A stretch of DNA of 30,393 bases from an uncultured Clostridia bacterium (GCA_937894465.1 CALCRE010000279.1:1-30393); one strand, 5' to 3'; counted from the stretch's first letter, positions 8,214 through 15,634 are shown. Numbers and translations: made by a program. The notes: generated by a model not told the origin, from the sequence alone.

Positions 8214-9386
8214 TTACCTTACCTTTCTTTCATTATACAGCGGTGAAATATTTCTTAAGGTTTTTAAGATGCCAGGTAATACTTCCTTCAAATATTTCAC
8301 TTCTTCATTTGTGTTCTCATCTGATAATGAGAACCGTACCGATCCGTGAGCAATCTCATGAGTTAACCCGGTAGCTAACAATACATGTGACGGATCAAGA
8401 GATCCGGACGTACAAGCCGAACCGCTTGATGCGCAAATACCTTTCATATCCAACATAAGCAGCAATGATTCGCCTTCTACAAACTCAAACGAGATATTGA
8501 CGTTCCCGGGCAATCTATCAACAGGATGTCCATTTAAGCGAACATAATCAATATTTTTCATAACAAATGAAATTATATCGTCACGCATTGCTTTTGTTCT
8601 CGTCGTATTCAATTCCATATTCTCCAAAGCCATTTGCATAGCTGTTGACAATCCGACTATATAGGGAATATTTTCAGTACCGGCACGTTTGTTGGATTCT
8701 TGCGCACCTCCGTGGAGCAAATTGTCTCCAACCCTTCCGCTTCGAGCATATAAAACACCAATACCTTTCGGAGCATGAATTTTATGTCCGGATAAGGACA
8801 ACATGTCCACATTAAGGTCGTTGACATTGACCGGAATAGTCCCTACTGTCTGAACCGCATCAGTGTGAAAAGGTATCTTCTTACTTTTTGCAATTTCACC
8901 AATTTCAGCAATGGGCTGTATGGTGCCGATTTCGTTATTTGCATGCATAATGGTAATCAATATTGTGTCTTTGCGAATGGCGTCTTCCAAATCCTTCACG
9001 GATACTTTTCCATAAGAATCAACCGGAAGATAGGTTACTTCATAACCACGACCTTCCAAAAACTTGCATGTATGCAACACCGCATGGTGCTCAATGGATG
9101 ATGTAATGATATGCTTTCCTTTTTTTGCGTTAGCTCCCGCAACACCTTTAATCGCCCAGTTATCCGCTTCACTACCGGATGCCGTAAAGAAAATCTCCCT
9201 TGGTTTGGCTCCTAACATCTCAGCAATTGCTGCTCTTTGTGTGTCCAAAGCTCGTTTGGCATCACGCCCGATCCCATGTACCGAAGACGGATTCCCATAA
9301 ATTTCGGTGAAATAAGGTAACATACTTTCAACTACTTTATCTTTAACGCGTGTCGTCGCGGCATTATCAAAATATATTTTTTTCAA
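8214..9386 (-). CDS. iscS: Cysteine desulfurase IscS (general Fe-S supply)
   Basis: IscS is a PLP enzyme converting cysteine to alanine and a protein persulfide. The 390-residue sequence has YFDNAATT at the N-terminus, IEHHAVLHT with PLP-stacking H101, the Schiff-base lysine K202 in SGHKIHAPKG, and catalytic C325 in SSGSACTSG. The short active-site loop and direct coupling to iscU place it as the NifS/IscS type serving Fe-S assembly. A second, more divergent desulfurase is paired with thiI at 25.8-27.0 kb. A strong promoter lies about 100 bp upstream. No iscR precedes it, which differs from many clostridial isc operons. Confidence 0.95.
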   Translation of the reverse strand: MKKIYFDNAATTRVKDKVVESMLPYFTEIYGNPSSVHGIGRDAKRALDTQRAAIAEMLGAKPREIFFTASGSEADNWAIKGVAGANAKKGKHIITSSIEHHAVLHTCKFLEGRGYEVTYLPVDSYGKVSVKDLEDAIRKDTILITIMHANNEIGTIQPIAEIGEIAKSKKIPFHTDAVQTVGTIPVNVNDLNVDMLSLSGHKIHAPKGIGVLYARSGRVGDNLLHGGAQESNKRAGTENIPYIVGLSTAMQMALENMELNTTRTKAMRDDIISFVMKNIDYVRLNGHPVDRLPGNVNISFEFVEGESLLLMLDMKGICASSGSACTSGSLDPSHVLLATGLTHEIAHGSVRFSLSDENTNEEVKYLKEVLPGILKTLRNISPLYNERKVR

Positions 9387-9443
9387 TCTATTCCATTCCC
9401 TCCGGTTTGCAATATTCTTCTATGTAGATGATACACCCAAAAT

Positions 9444-9459
9444 ACATGATGTACCATGT
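9444..9459. promoter_or_regulatory. Imperfect palindrome in the iscS leader (possible operator)
   Basis: ACATGATGTACCATGT has 5-bp perfect arms (ACATG/CATGT) and partial symmetry in the centre. It lies about 20 bp downstream of the iscS -10 box, where a bound repressor would block transcription. The regulator is unknown. The symmetry is short, so it could be chance. Confidence 0.35.
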
Positions 9460-9479
9460 GTTTATCTTATATTTTTGAT

Positions 9480-9508
9480 ATTATTTCACACCTAAATCAG
9501 ATTGTCAA
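9480..9508 (-). promoter_or_regulatory. Promoter of iscS-iscU
   Basis: A perfect TTGACA (9503-9508) and an AATAAT -10 (9480-9485) are separated by exactly 17 bp on the minus strand. They are about 95 bp upstream of the iscS ATG. This is one of the best promoter matches in the window, giving the Fe-S operon its own unit after rarA. Confidence 0.75.
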
Positions 9509-9531
9509 TATGTGAAAAAATGCACACGAAA

Positions 9532-9723
9532 TTAAGAAGGATTATGGTGATCACGGTTTTCGTTTTCCTCTCTTCTTTTTTCACGGCTTGACAGAAGAAA
9601 ATAAACCACAAGAATAACATAGATGGAAAGAGTTAATTCCGGAGCAAGTTTCCACCAAAACATATTCATAATCAATAATACAAAACCGATCAATAGTATG
9701 AGGGCAAATATACGTTTCATCAT
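9532..9723 (-). CDS. Small two-span membrane protein, unknown function
   Basis: A 63-residue protein overlaps the end of rarA by 4 bp (ATGA), so it is probably translated by coupling. It has two hydrophobic segments (about residues 4-22 and 30-46) joined by a short turn with WWKLAPE. It ends in a highly charged cytoplasmic tail rich in Arg, Glu and Asn. No family is recognised. The 4-bp overlap, a plausible start doublet (ATG ATG) and the two-span composition support a real gene. Functional links to RarA are not implied beyond co-transcription. Confidence 0.7.
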   Translation of the reverse strand: MMKRIFALILLIGFVLLIMNMFWWKLAPELTLSIYVILVVYFLLSSREKRREENENRDHHNPS

Positions 9724-11009
9724 TTTTTCTTTTTCCTGCTTTCCATGTATTCTTTAATCTTTCTTTCGTTTCCGTTTTGAGAAGGTTCATAATATACTGT
9801 GTCTTTTAACTGTTTCGGCAAATAATCCTGCTCCACATAGTTTCCTTCATAGGAATGAGCATATTTATATCCTACTCCGTATCCTAATCCTGTCATCCCT
9901 TCTATCGGAGCATTTCGCAAGTGCATGGGCACCTCTCCGGTGTCCTTGTTCATAATATCTTCCGTAGCTTTGTCTATAGCAACATAAGAAGCATTGGACT
10001 TGGGGCTGACAGCCACTGCAATAGCCGCTTGAGACAAAATAATCCGTGCTTCCGGCATACCGATCATGTGAACTGCTTGGGCTGCAGCCACGGCGATTTG
10101 CAATGCCGAAGGATTCGCCATTCCCACATCCTCCGAAGCACAAATCATGATTCTTCTGGCAAGAAAGTCCACGCTTTCTCCGGCATACAAGGCTCTGGCC
10201 AAATAAAAGACTGCGGCATCAGGATCGCTTCCCCGCATGGACTTTATAAAGGCACTGATGTTATCGTAATGATTCTCTCCTTTTTTATCAAATCGAAGAG
10301 CTTTTTTCTGGACGCACTCCTGAGCAATTTCCATGCCAACTCTAATTTGACCTTTTTGATTCGGTGGTGTCGTCAAAGCGGCTAATTCCAATGCATTGAG
10401 TCCCACCCGAACATCTCCCCCGCTTACTTGTGAAAAAAAGTCCAATACGTCATCATCCAATACCATGTCAATATCCCCTAACCCTCTTTCTTTATCGGTA
10501 ATGGCGTTGGACAAGATCCTTTTTATGTCTTCCTGCTTTAAAGGTTCAAGCATAAACACCGTTGAACGAGATATTAAAGCCTTGTTCACTTCAAAATACG
10601 GATTCTCGGTTGTAGCTCCGATGAGGACAATGGTGCCGTTTTCTACAAACGGTAGCAAAGCATCTTGTTGAGCCTTGTTAAAACGATGGATCTCATCGAT
10701 AAATAAAACGGTTTTCCCTTGGGGATTTAAAATGGAGCTTTTTGTATCATTGACCACCCGCTTGATATCCGCAACACCGGAGGTGACTGCATTAAGTTTC
10801 TCGAAGCCCGACTTGGTGGTGTTGGCGATGATTTTAGCCAATGATGTTTTACCGGTGCCAGGAGGACCATACAAAATAATGGACGATATCCTGTCTGCTG
10901 AAATCATCCTATATAATAACTTTCCTTTTCCTACGATATGATCTTGCCCCACGAATTCATCCAAAGTCCTCGGGCACATTCGATACGCCAACGGCTCTTT
11001 ATTACTCAT
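9720..11009 (-). CDS. rarA: Replication-associated recombination protein RarA (MgsA) AAA+ ATPase
   Basis: RarA is a clamp-loader-like AAA+ ATPase that acts at stalled replication forks. The 429-residue protein has Walker A GPPGTGKT at 48-55, Walker B VLFIDEIH at 101-108 and sensor-1 GATTENP at 131-137. The C-terminal MgsA tetramerisation region includes SMRGSDPDAAVFYLARAL and MANPSALQIAVAAAQA, both diagnostic. The N-terminal PLAYRMCPRTLDEFVGQDH is also standard. ATG at 11009 has GGGGAAA upstream. It is transcribed divergently from the broken AlbA-type gene. Confidence 0.95.
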   Translation of the reverse strand: MSNKEPLAYRMCPRTLDEFVGQDHIVGKGKLLYRMISADRISSIILYGPPGTGKTSLAKIIANTTKSGFEKLNAVTSGVADIKRVVNDTKSSILNPQGKTVLFIDEIHRFNKAQQDALLPFVENGTIVLIGATTENPYFEVNKALISRSTVFMLEPLKQEDIKRILSNAITDKERGLGDIDMVLDDDVLDFFSQVSGGDVRVGLNALELAALTTPPNQKGQIRVGMEIAQECVQKKALRFDKKGENHYDNISAFIKSMRGSDPDAAVFYLARALYAGESVDFLARRIMICASEDVGMANPSALQIAVAAAQAVHMIGMPEARIILSQAAIAVAVSPKSNASYVAIDKATEDIMNKDTGEVPMHLRNAPIEGMTGLGYGVGYKYAHSYEGNYVEQDYLPKQLKDTVYYEPSQNGNERKIKEYMESRKKKK

Positions 11010-11036
11010 AACAATTTCCCCTTTTTGATGTTCCCT

Positions 11037-11045
11037 ATTATATCA
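11037..11045 (-). promoter_or_regulatory. Extended -10 promoter for rarA
   Basis: TGATATAAT (TGn-TATAAT) lies on the minus strand about 28 bp upstream of the rarA ATG. No good TTGACA box stands at the right distance, which is usual for extended -10 promoters. Confidence 0.55.
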
Positions 11046-11135
11046 TAGGCTAACACTTATTTCATCCCAAACAAAAATCCGTATTCAACTGTGAGGGAAA
11101 TATAGGAACCATTGATTAATGCTTTAAAAAACACA

Positions 11136-11144
11136 TGCTATAAT
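11136..11144 (+). promoter_or_regulatory. Extended -10 promoter for the AlbA-type gene
   Basis: TGCTATAAT (TGn-TATAAT) on the plus strand matches the extended -10 consensus fully. The -35 region is weak. Transcription would start near 11150, leaving a leader of about 165 nt before the start codon at 11318. Confidence 0.55.
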
Positions 11145-11156
11145 ACATTAAGAGCA

Positions 11157-11196
11157 CGATTAATATGAATTTTGCTCGATCAATACTAATATTGCA
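11157..11196 (+). repeat. Two adjacent 20-bp direct repeats after the AlbA promoter
   Basis: The units CGATTAATATGAATTTTGCT (11157-11176) and CGATCAATACTAATATTGCA (11177-11196) match at 15 of 20 positions and touch without a spacer. They begin about 12 bp after the -10 box. A period of 20 bp is close to two helical turns, so two protein copies could bind on one face. An operator role is inferred. Confidence 0.5.
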
Positions 11197-11317
11197 CGGG
11201 CTCAATAAATTTTCCTTTAGCGATTTTACCGATTAATGAGTTCGTTTTGCAAACAAGATGACACTAGATGTGAAAAACGAGTGATAAATGCATTCTTTCT
11301 TCTAAAAGGAGAAAATC

Positions 11318-12733
11318 ATGATTTTACCAAATAATTTATTAGCTTTAATTCAACAGGGCGAAGGAATTACCGTGGAGTTCAAAAAATTCACTACTGACAT
11401 AACTTCTGATTTATAAGAAAGTGTGTGCTCTTTTTCTAATAAAGAGGGAGGTCATATATTTCTTGGTGTGCGAGATAATGGAGAAATTATCGGTATACAA
11501 AAAGATCGTGTAGCACAGATGAAGAAAAACTTTGTAACAGCTATAAATAATAGAAATAAAATAAATCCACCCCTTTATATTTTGCCCCTTGAGTATGAGT
11601 ATGACGGAAAAACAATTATTTATATTCATATTCCGTTTTCTCAGAGTGTTTACCGATGTGGTGGAAAAATTTTTGATAGAAACTTTGATTCTGATATAGA
11701 TATTACAGATAATGAAATTGTTTACCGGCTTTATGCCAGAAAGCAAGATACCTACTATGTAAATAAGGTGTACCCCGTGTTTTCAGTCTCGGATATGCGA
11801 CATGATTTGCTTGATCGTGCTCGAAAAATGACCAAAGCAAGAACAGATAATCATCCATGGCTTCATATAACCGATGAAGAAATACTTCGAAGTTCAGGAC
11901 TCATCCTGACAGATCCCTTAACCGGGAGAGAAGGTATTACATTAGCTGCAATTCTCTTGTTCAGCCCGGATAATCTTATATTGTCAGTTTTGGCTCATCA
12001 CAAGACCGATGCAATCTTCCGTGTGTACAACAAAGATCGCTATGATGATCGAGACGTCATCATAACAAACCTGCTGGACAGCTATAATCGTTTGGTTGCT
12101 TTTGGAGTAAAGCACCTAAATGATCTGTTTGTTATGGAAGGACTACAAAGTATCAGTGCTAGAGATAAGATTCTCCGTGAGATTGTGACTAATTCACTTG
12201 CACATCGGGATTATTCTAGTGCTTATGTTGCAAAGTTTGTTATTGAGAAGAACCGTATCTTTACAGAAAATAGCAACCGTTCTCATGGATTCGGTGAACT
12301 GAAACTCACATCATTTGAGCCGTTTCCCAAAAATCCACCTATATCGAAGGTATTCCGTGAAATCGGTTTAGCTGACGAATTAGGGTCAGGAATGCGCAAT
12401 ACTTTTAAGTATACAAAGCTTTATTCCGGTGCAGAGCCGACATTCAGTGAAGGAGATATTTTTAGAATTGTTGTGCCTTTGAACGAAGCCGCAACAGCAA
12501 CAGTGGGGCCTTCTAAAGTTACAGAATCTTTGGATGACACTTTGGATGACACTTTAGAACTTAATATCTTATCGTTTTTAAGAAAAAATCCGCGTTTAAG
12601 GCAGCAAGAGCTTTCTGAACGTCTTTCTGTTTCTCTATCAACAATTAAGCGTACTATGATAGGAATGGCAGAAAGGAACATCATTGAGCGCAAAGGCGGA
12701 AAGCGACATGGTTATTGGGAAATTCATGTTTAA
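11318..12733 (+). pseudogene. AlbA_2/Schlafen-type putative DNA-binding regulator, interrupted by TAA at codon 33
   Basis: ATG at 11318, with AAAAGGAG seven bases upstream, opens a frame that would encode 471 residues. Codon 33 (11414-11416) is TAA. Read through it, the sequence is an AlbA_2 domain: VEFKKFTTDITSDL, stop, then ESVCSFSNKEGGHIFLGV. Family members usually have an aromatic residue such as Tyr at this place. Next comes the ATPase-like C-terminal part (NSLAHRDYSSAYVAKFVIE and REIGLADELGSGMRNTFKYT). A DDTLDDTLE linker and a winged HTH (LRQQELSERLSVSLSTIKRT) complete the usual order. Such proteins are putative transcriptional regulators. Restart at the GTG at 11423 lacks a ribosome site and would drop the first part of AlbA_2. 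Everything after the stop is intact, so the lesion looks recent or is a base-call error. Confidence 0.85.
12530..12553 (+). repeat. Exact 12-bp tandem duplication in the AlbA linker
   Basis: TTGGATGACACT occurs twice back to back, encoding the repeated LDDT between the ATPase-like part and the C-terminal HTH. Homologous regulators often carry short tandem acidic repeats in the same linker, so this is probably a slippage-prone spacer. The reading frame is kept. Confidence 0.8.
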
Positions 12734-12770
12734 GATGAGATTATATCTACTTCCAACTATTCTGCGATGA

Positions 12771-13262
12771 TCAACCATGATTAAAATCAATATGCTCGGA
12801 TCCTAAAAATATCGGGGCTGTTTTGTTAATGACTTCATATATGGATTTTCCTAAAAATTCGGGAAGTATCCTAATATTCTTGAGAGAATTTATATCAATC
12901 CACTCACATGCGATCTGCATTTCATCTGTTTCAACCGGTACCTTTTTATCTTTGTTAGCTAATTTACAAATAAAAATATGATACATCTTGTGTGCATAAT
13001 CAGGAAACATTTTTCGAAACCCTTCATGCATACAGATTTCTTCGCACAAAGCTGCAAACCTCACGGAAATAACAGTATAACCTGTTTCCTCCAAACACTC
13101 TCTGATTAATGCGTCATGTAAAGTTTCATATTGAAGTTGACCGCCACCCGGTAACGAATAATATTAGCCATTCTTTTTATCATAACATTTGTTTAACAAA
13201 ACCTTATCATCTTCTATGATCAAAGCTTTTGCAGTACTACGGATACCCATATGAAATCTCAT
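12771..13262 (-). pseudogene. Nudix hydrolase interrupted by an in-frame TAA
   Basis: Reading from ATG 13250 (or the in-frame ATG four codons earlier at 13262), the minus strand gives MGIRSTAKALIIEDDKVLLN. A TAA then stands at 13164-13166, in the context KKNG-stop-YYSLPGGGQ. The Nudix box after it is complete: G-x5-E-x7-RE-x2-EE-x-G spans GGQLQYE, TLHDALI, RECLEETGY. The frame then runs without further lesion to TAA at 12771, for a product of 159-163 residues. Nudix enzymes hydrolyse nucleoside diphosphates linked to other groups, and the substrate here is unknown. GAA (Glu) to TAA is the simplest explanation. The fragment from 13094 down lacks part of the Nudix box and should be inactive. 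It is convergent with the AlbA-type pseudogene, 37 bp away. Confidence 0.82.
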
Positions 13263-13293
13263 GTGAAGTCTAATAAGTTTTTCTTATGTGATA

Positions 13294-13322
13294 AGTATAC
13301 TAAAGGCTTATCCTAAAATCAA
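13294..13322 (-). promoter_or_regulatory. Promoter of the Nudix pseudogene
   Basis: TTGATT (13317-13322) and TATACT (13294-13299) are 17 bp apart on the minus strand. They would start transcription about 25-37 nt before the Nudix start codons. Its survival suggests the gene was disrupted recently. Confidence 0.55.
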
Positions 13323-13327
13323 TGCTA

Positions 13328-13361
13328 GAAAAAATAAACGGCACAGCCATTGGACTGCACC
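13328..13361 (-). terminator. Rho-independent terminator of glyA
   Basis: On the minus strand a hairpin with arms GGTGCAG and CTGTGCC (7 bp including two G-U pairs) is followed by TTTATTTTTT. It begins about 40 bp after the glyA stop. Confidence 0.75.
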
Positions 13362-13401
13362 GCTATATACATTTATATCCTCTTTGCTATATAGAATAAA
13401 A

Positions 13402-14643
13402 TTACTTGTTGTACAACGGACACTTCTCTGTCAGTTGCTTAACTCTTTCTTTTACCGCTTCCTTGTTCTTTTCATAATCGGTTAATGTCATATGGATTAA
13501 TTCGGCGATCTCAACCATGTCTTCTTCCTTCATTCCCCGTGTTGTGACTGCAGGTGTACCGATCCGAATACCGCTGGTAACAAAAGGACTTTGCTTGTCA
13601 AAAGGAATTCCGTTCTTATTCACGGTGATATTCACTTCATCAAGCAGGAATTGCGCTTCTTTTCCCGTAACATTAATGCCGGTTAGGTCTACTAACATCA
13701 AGTGGTTGTCCGTTCCTCCGGATACAATTTGAAGGCCTTTGTCCATCATGGCTGATGCAAGGGCTGAAGCATTTTTAACGATCTGTTTCTGGTAACATTT
13801 AAAGTCTTCGCTTAAAGCTTCCTTGAATGCAACGGCTTTTGCTGCAATGATATGCATCAACGGACCACCTTGGATACCCGGGAATACCGCAGAGTCGATT
13901 ATTTTGGCATGCTCTGCTTTACAAAGGATCATACCGCCTCTAGGACCTCTTAAAGTCTTATGTGTGGTGGTGGTGACAAAATCAGCATAGGGAACCGGAT
14001 TAGGATGAAGCCCTGCAGCTACTAAACCTGCAATGTGAGCCATATCCACCATTAAGTAAGCGCCGACTTCCTTTGCAATATCATGAAAGGCTTTAAAATC
14101 AATCGTTCTCGAATAAGCACTTGCTCCGGCGACTATAATTTTTGGTTTACTTTCTAAAGCCACTTTTCTCAATTCGTCATAATCAATTTTCATCGTTTGA
14201 GGATCAACGCCATATGCTGCTATTTTAAAGTATTTACCGGATATGTTCTTTGCCATGCCATGGGTTAAATGCCCGCCATGGGACAAATTCATTCCCAAAA
14301 TGGTGTCCCCCGGATTTAACACGGCAAAATATACCGCCGTATTTGCTTGGGCTCCGGAATGAGGTTGGACGTTGGCATGTTCCGCACCAAATAATTGCTT
14401 TGCTCTTTCTATAGCAAGGTTTTCGGCAACATCCACGTACTCACATCCGCCGTAATATCTTTTTCCGGGATATCCCTCTGCATATTTGTTTGTTAAAGGG
14501 GAACCCATCGCTTCTAAAACAGCCGGAGAGACAAAGTTCTCCGAAGCGATCAACTCAATCTTTTCTTCTTGTCTTTTAATTTCATTATTTATCGCCAAAT
14601 AGATCTCAGTGTCTACATTTTTTAAATGCTTCATACTTTCCAT
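13402..14643 (-). CDS. glyA: Serine hydroxymethyltransferase
   Basis: GlyA is a PLP enzyme that interconverts serine and glycine while charging tetrahydrofolate with a one-carbon unit. The ATG at 14643 gives 413 residues starting MESMKHLKN, with GGAGGT eight bases upstream. A TTG two codons earlier is only two bases from the ribosome site and is not preferred. Landmarks are LIASENFVSP, KYAEGYPGKRYYGG, HSGAQANTAVY, DMAHIAGLVAAG and the PLP lysine K229 in TTTTHKTLRGPRGG. It has its own consensus promoter and terminator and so is a single-gene unit. Confidence 0.97.
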   Translation of the reverse strand: MESMKHLKNVDTEIYLAINNEIKRQEEKIELIASENFVSPAVLEAMGSPLTNKYAEGYPGKRYYGGCEYVDVAENLAIERAKQLFGAEHANVQPHSGAQANTAVYFAVLNPGDTILGMNLSHGGHLTHGMAKNISGKYFKIAAYGVDPQTMKIDYDELRKVALESKPKIIVAGASAYSRTIDFKAFHDIAKEVGAYLMVDMAHIAGLVAAGLHPNPVPYADFVTTTTHKTLRGPRGGMILCKAEHAKIIDSAVFPGIQGGPLMHIIAAKAVAFKEALSEDFKCYQKQIVKNASALASAMMDKGLQIVSGGTDNHLMLVDLTGINVTGKEAQFLLDEVNITVNKNGIPFDKQSPFVTSGIRIGTPAVTTRGMKEEDMVEIAELIHMTLTDYEKNKEAVKERVKQLTEKCPLYNK

Positions 14644-14676
14644 TGACAAGTACCTCCGTTTCGATTCATACGAATG

Positions 14677-14706
14677 ATTATAATCAATAAACTAAAGATT
14701 TGTCAA
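14677..14706 (-). promoter_or_regulatory. Promoter of glyA
   Basis: Perfect TTGACA (14701-14706) and perfect TATAAT (14677-14682) on the minus strand are 18 bp apart. They are about 35 bp upstream of the glyA ATG. A short ATTC/GAAT inverted repeat lies just after the -10 box. Confidence 0.82.
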
Positions 14707-14745
14707 ATAATTCACTACATCGAAAAAATCACGAAAATCCTCAAG

Positions 14746-14793
14746 AAAAAAATTATGGTAACCATACAACACTTTAATGTATCGTTACCATAA
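14746..14793 (-). terminator. Strong terminator upstream of glyA, ending the small-protein operon
   Basis: Arms TTATGGTAAC (14753-14762) and GTTACCATAA (14784-14793) pair perfectly over 10 bp. An inner ATAC/GTAT stem extends the fold beyond one mismatch. On the minus strand the hairpin runs into seven T residues (14746-14752). It closes the transcript of the genes at 15.5-14.8 kb just before the glyA promoter. Confidence 0.85.
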
Positions 14794-14816
14794 CCGTCTG
14801 TACTGTAACCTTAAAT

Positions 14817-14835
14817 CATGCTCTTTACGAGCATG
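14817..14835 (-). other. Short perfect hairpin right after the 14837-15187 gene
   Basis: CATGCTC and GAGCATG form a perfect 7-bp stem with a 5-nt loop, starting one base past the stop codon. No T-run follows, so it is not a terminator by itself. It may protect the mRNA 3' end or slow ribosomes near the stop. Confidence 0.45.
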
Positions 14836-14836
14836 G

Positions 14837-15187
14837 TTATTCTTCTTTGCTTTTTGTTGTTTTTGCTTTTGTTGTTCTTTTTCTGGTGGTTTTTTTCTTT
14901 GCATCTGAGATTGCCATCTTTTCCGCCAACTCTAATGCTTCACGTTTTTTTCTGATGTGTTCACGTTCCAATTCATTTTCCTTTTGCTTTTTTTCATAGT
15001 CTTCCATCACATCTTCTTGTACCGCAGGATTCACGGCCTTTAGGAAATTTCCAAAACTCTCCGGATACTGAAACATTTTATTTTCTGTCTCCTTTTGAAA
15101 CTGCACCATAATTTTATCGTCATTTGATTCGGTAATCACACCGATTCCATACTTTTTATGCTCTACTTTTTCACTTATTAACTTCAT
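14837..15187 (-). CDS. Small protein with N-terminal beta-rich domain and lysine-rich tail, unknown function
   Basis: A 116-residue protein starts at ATG 15187 with GGAAAGGAG upstream. The first ~55 residues (VEHKKYGIGVITESNDDKIMVQF, then FQYPESFGNFLKA) resemble small beta-barrel modules seen in Firmicutes proteins with an FxYPxxFxxFLKA ending. These modules are loosely similar to CarD/KOW-type barrels. The middle (60-95) is a charged, helix-forming stretch. The last 20 residues are Lys/Thr/Arg-rich like the tails of histone-like proteins. Nucleic-acid binding is a reasonable inference but is not shown. It lies 39 bp after the Cys-rich small gene and is ended by the strong terminator at 14746-14793. 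Confidence 0.75.
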   Translation of the reverse strand: MKLISEKVEHKKYGIGVITESNDDKIMVQFQKETENKMFQYPESFGNFLKAVNPAVQEDVMEDYEKKQKENELEREHIRKKREALELAEKMAISDAKKKTTRKRTTKAKTTKSKEE

Positions 15188-15226
15188 AATCGTCTCCTTT
15201 CCAATTCATCCATGAATGAATTTTAT

Positions 15227-15496
15227 CTATATATTAAAACTTTTCTTGTCAAAGGACTCCCACGGCATGTTACCGGAGAAATACTTTTTAGCGATATGGA
15301 TTTGCTTTGATTTGTCAAGAGACATAATTCGTAGGAATGAACGCTCTCTGGAGACATTCTCTTCTTCATTACTTTTTTTAAAGGGACATTTTTCTCCGCG
15401 GCATTTGGTTACATTCAAACGTTTGCATTTTCCGTTATCCGACAAGCTACTACAATCCGGCATGCTCAACAAATCCGGCAAAATCGTTTTTGCCAT
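15227..15496 (-). CDS. Small Cys-rich protein (putative metal-binding), divergent from marR
   Basis: ATG at 15496 follows AAAGGAG by eight bases and gives 89 residues. A longer frame to 15553 would put the start inside the promoter, so it is rejected. Four cysteines (C15, C24, C32, C37) lie in the order C-x8-C-x7-C-x4-C with KCRGEKCPFKK at the end. This spacing could hold zinc or an Fe-S cluster. The remaining ~50 residues are charged and helical. No known family is recognised. It shares an operator with the MarR-type regulator and is probably a main target of that regulator. Confidence 0.78.
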   Translation of the reverse strand: MAKTILPDLLSMPDCSSLSDNGKCKRLNVTKCRGEKCPFKKSNEEENVSRERSFLRIMSLDKSKQIHIAKKYFSGNMPWESFDKKSFNI

Positions 15497-15541
15497 ACTT
15501 TTTACTCCTTTGATATAAATCGTCATTAAGCTGACTACTTT

Positions 15542-15570
15542 ATTATACTCCATTTCACCATTTTTGTCAA
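15542..15570 (-). promoter_or_regulatory. Leftward consensus promoter for the Cys-rich gene operon
   Basis: Perfect TTGACA (15565-15570) and perfect TATAAT (15542-15547) on the minus strand are exactly 17 bp apart. The predicted start is about 40 bp upstream of the ATG at 15496. Confidence 0.85.
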
Positions 15571-15582
15571 CTTGGTTGACAA
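15564..15582. promoter_or_regulatory. MarR-type operator palindrome joining two divergent promoters
   Basis: TTGTCAACTTGGTTGACAA has perfect 8-bp arms (TTGTCAAC/GTTGACAA) around a 3-bp centre. Its left arm contains the leftward -35 box and its right arm contains the rightward -35 box. A dimeric regulator bound here would cover both -35 elements. Length and symmetry fit MarR-family operators, and marR is next to it. Autoregulation is inferred. Confidence 0.75.
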
Positions 15583-15604
15583 ACGGTACTCGGGTGGTTA
15601 TAAT
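15576..15604 (+). promoter_or_regulatory. Rightward consensus promoter for marR
   Basis: Perfect TTGACA (15576-15581) and perfect TATAAT (15599-15604) are 17 bp apart. This position excludes any marR start codon upstream of about 15611. Confidence 0.85.
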
Positions 15605-15634
15605 GACTTTACTAATTTTGGGAGAGTGGATTAT

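Larger units (their letters stand above)
11010..11317. other. Divergent intergenic region between rarA and the AlbA-type pseudogene
   Basis: This 308-bp gene-free stretch holds the rarA extended -10 box near its left end. A rightward extended -10 promoter lies at 11136-11144, with a pair of tandem 20-bp repeats directly after it. About 120 bp of leader precede the pseudogene's ribosome site (AAAAGGAG at 11304-11311). No open frame of credible length and no RNA gene fold were recognised. Confidence 0.6.

Noticed and set aside
9865..10143. Minus-strand frame in a second phase inside rarA
   Set aside because: It fully overlaps the conserved C-terminal part of rarA and its translation has unnatural composition (Cys/Gly/Ser-rich).
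11414..11416. Stop-codon recoding (selenocysteine or pyrrolysine) in the AlbA-type gene
   Set aside because: The codon is TAA, whereas known recoding of this kind uses TGA or TAG. No recoding hairpin was seen after it.
14817..14835. Terminator call for the CATGCTC/GAGCATG hairpin
   Set aside because: No T-run follows it on the minus strand. The real terminator is the hairpin at 14753-14793.
15497..15553. Longer start of the Cys-rich protein at 15553
   Set aside because: Its ATG lies in the promoter spacer, upstream of the expected transcription start. The ATG at 15496 has a good ribosome site.
15572..15634. Longer MarR start at TTG 15572
   Set aside because: The extension covers the operator and the -35 and -10 boxes, so it would not be transcribed.
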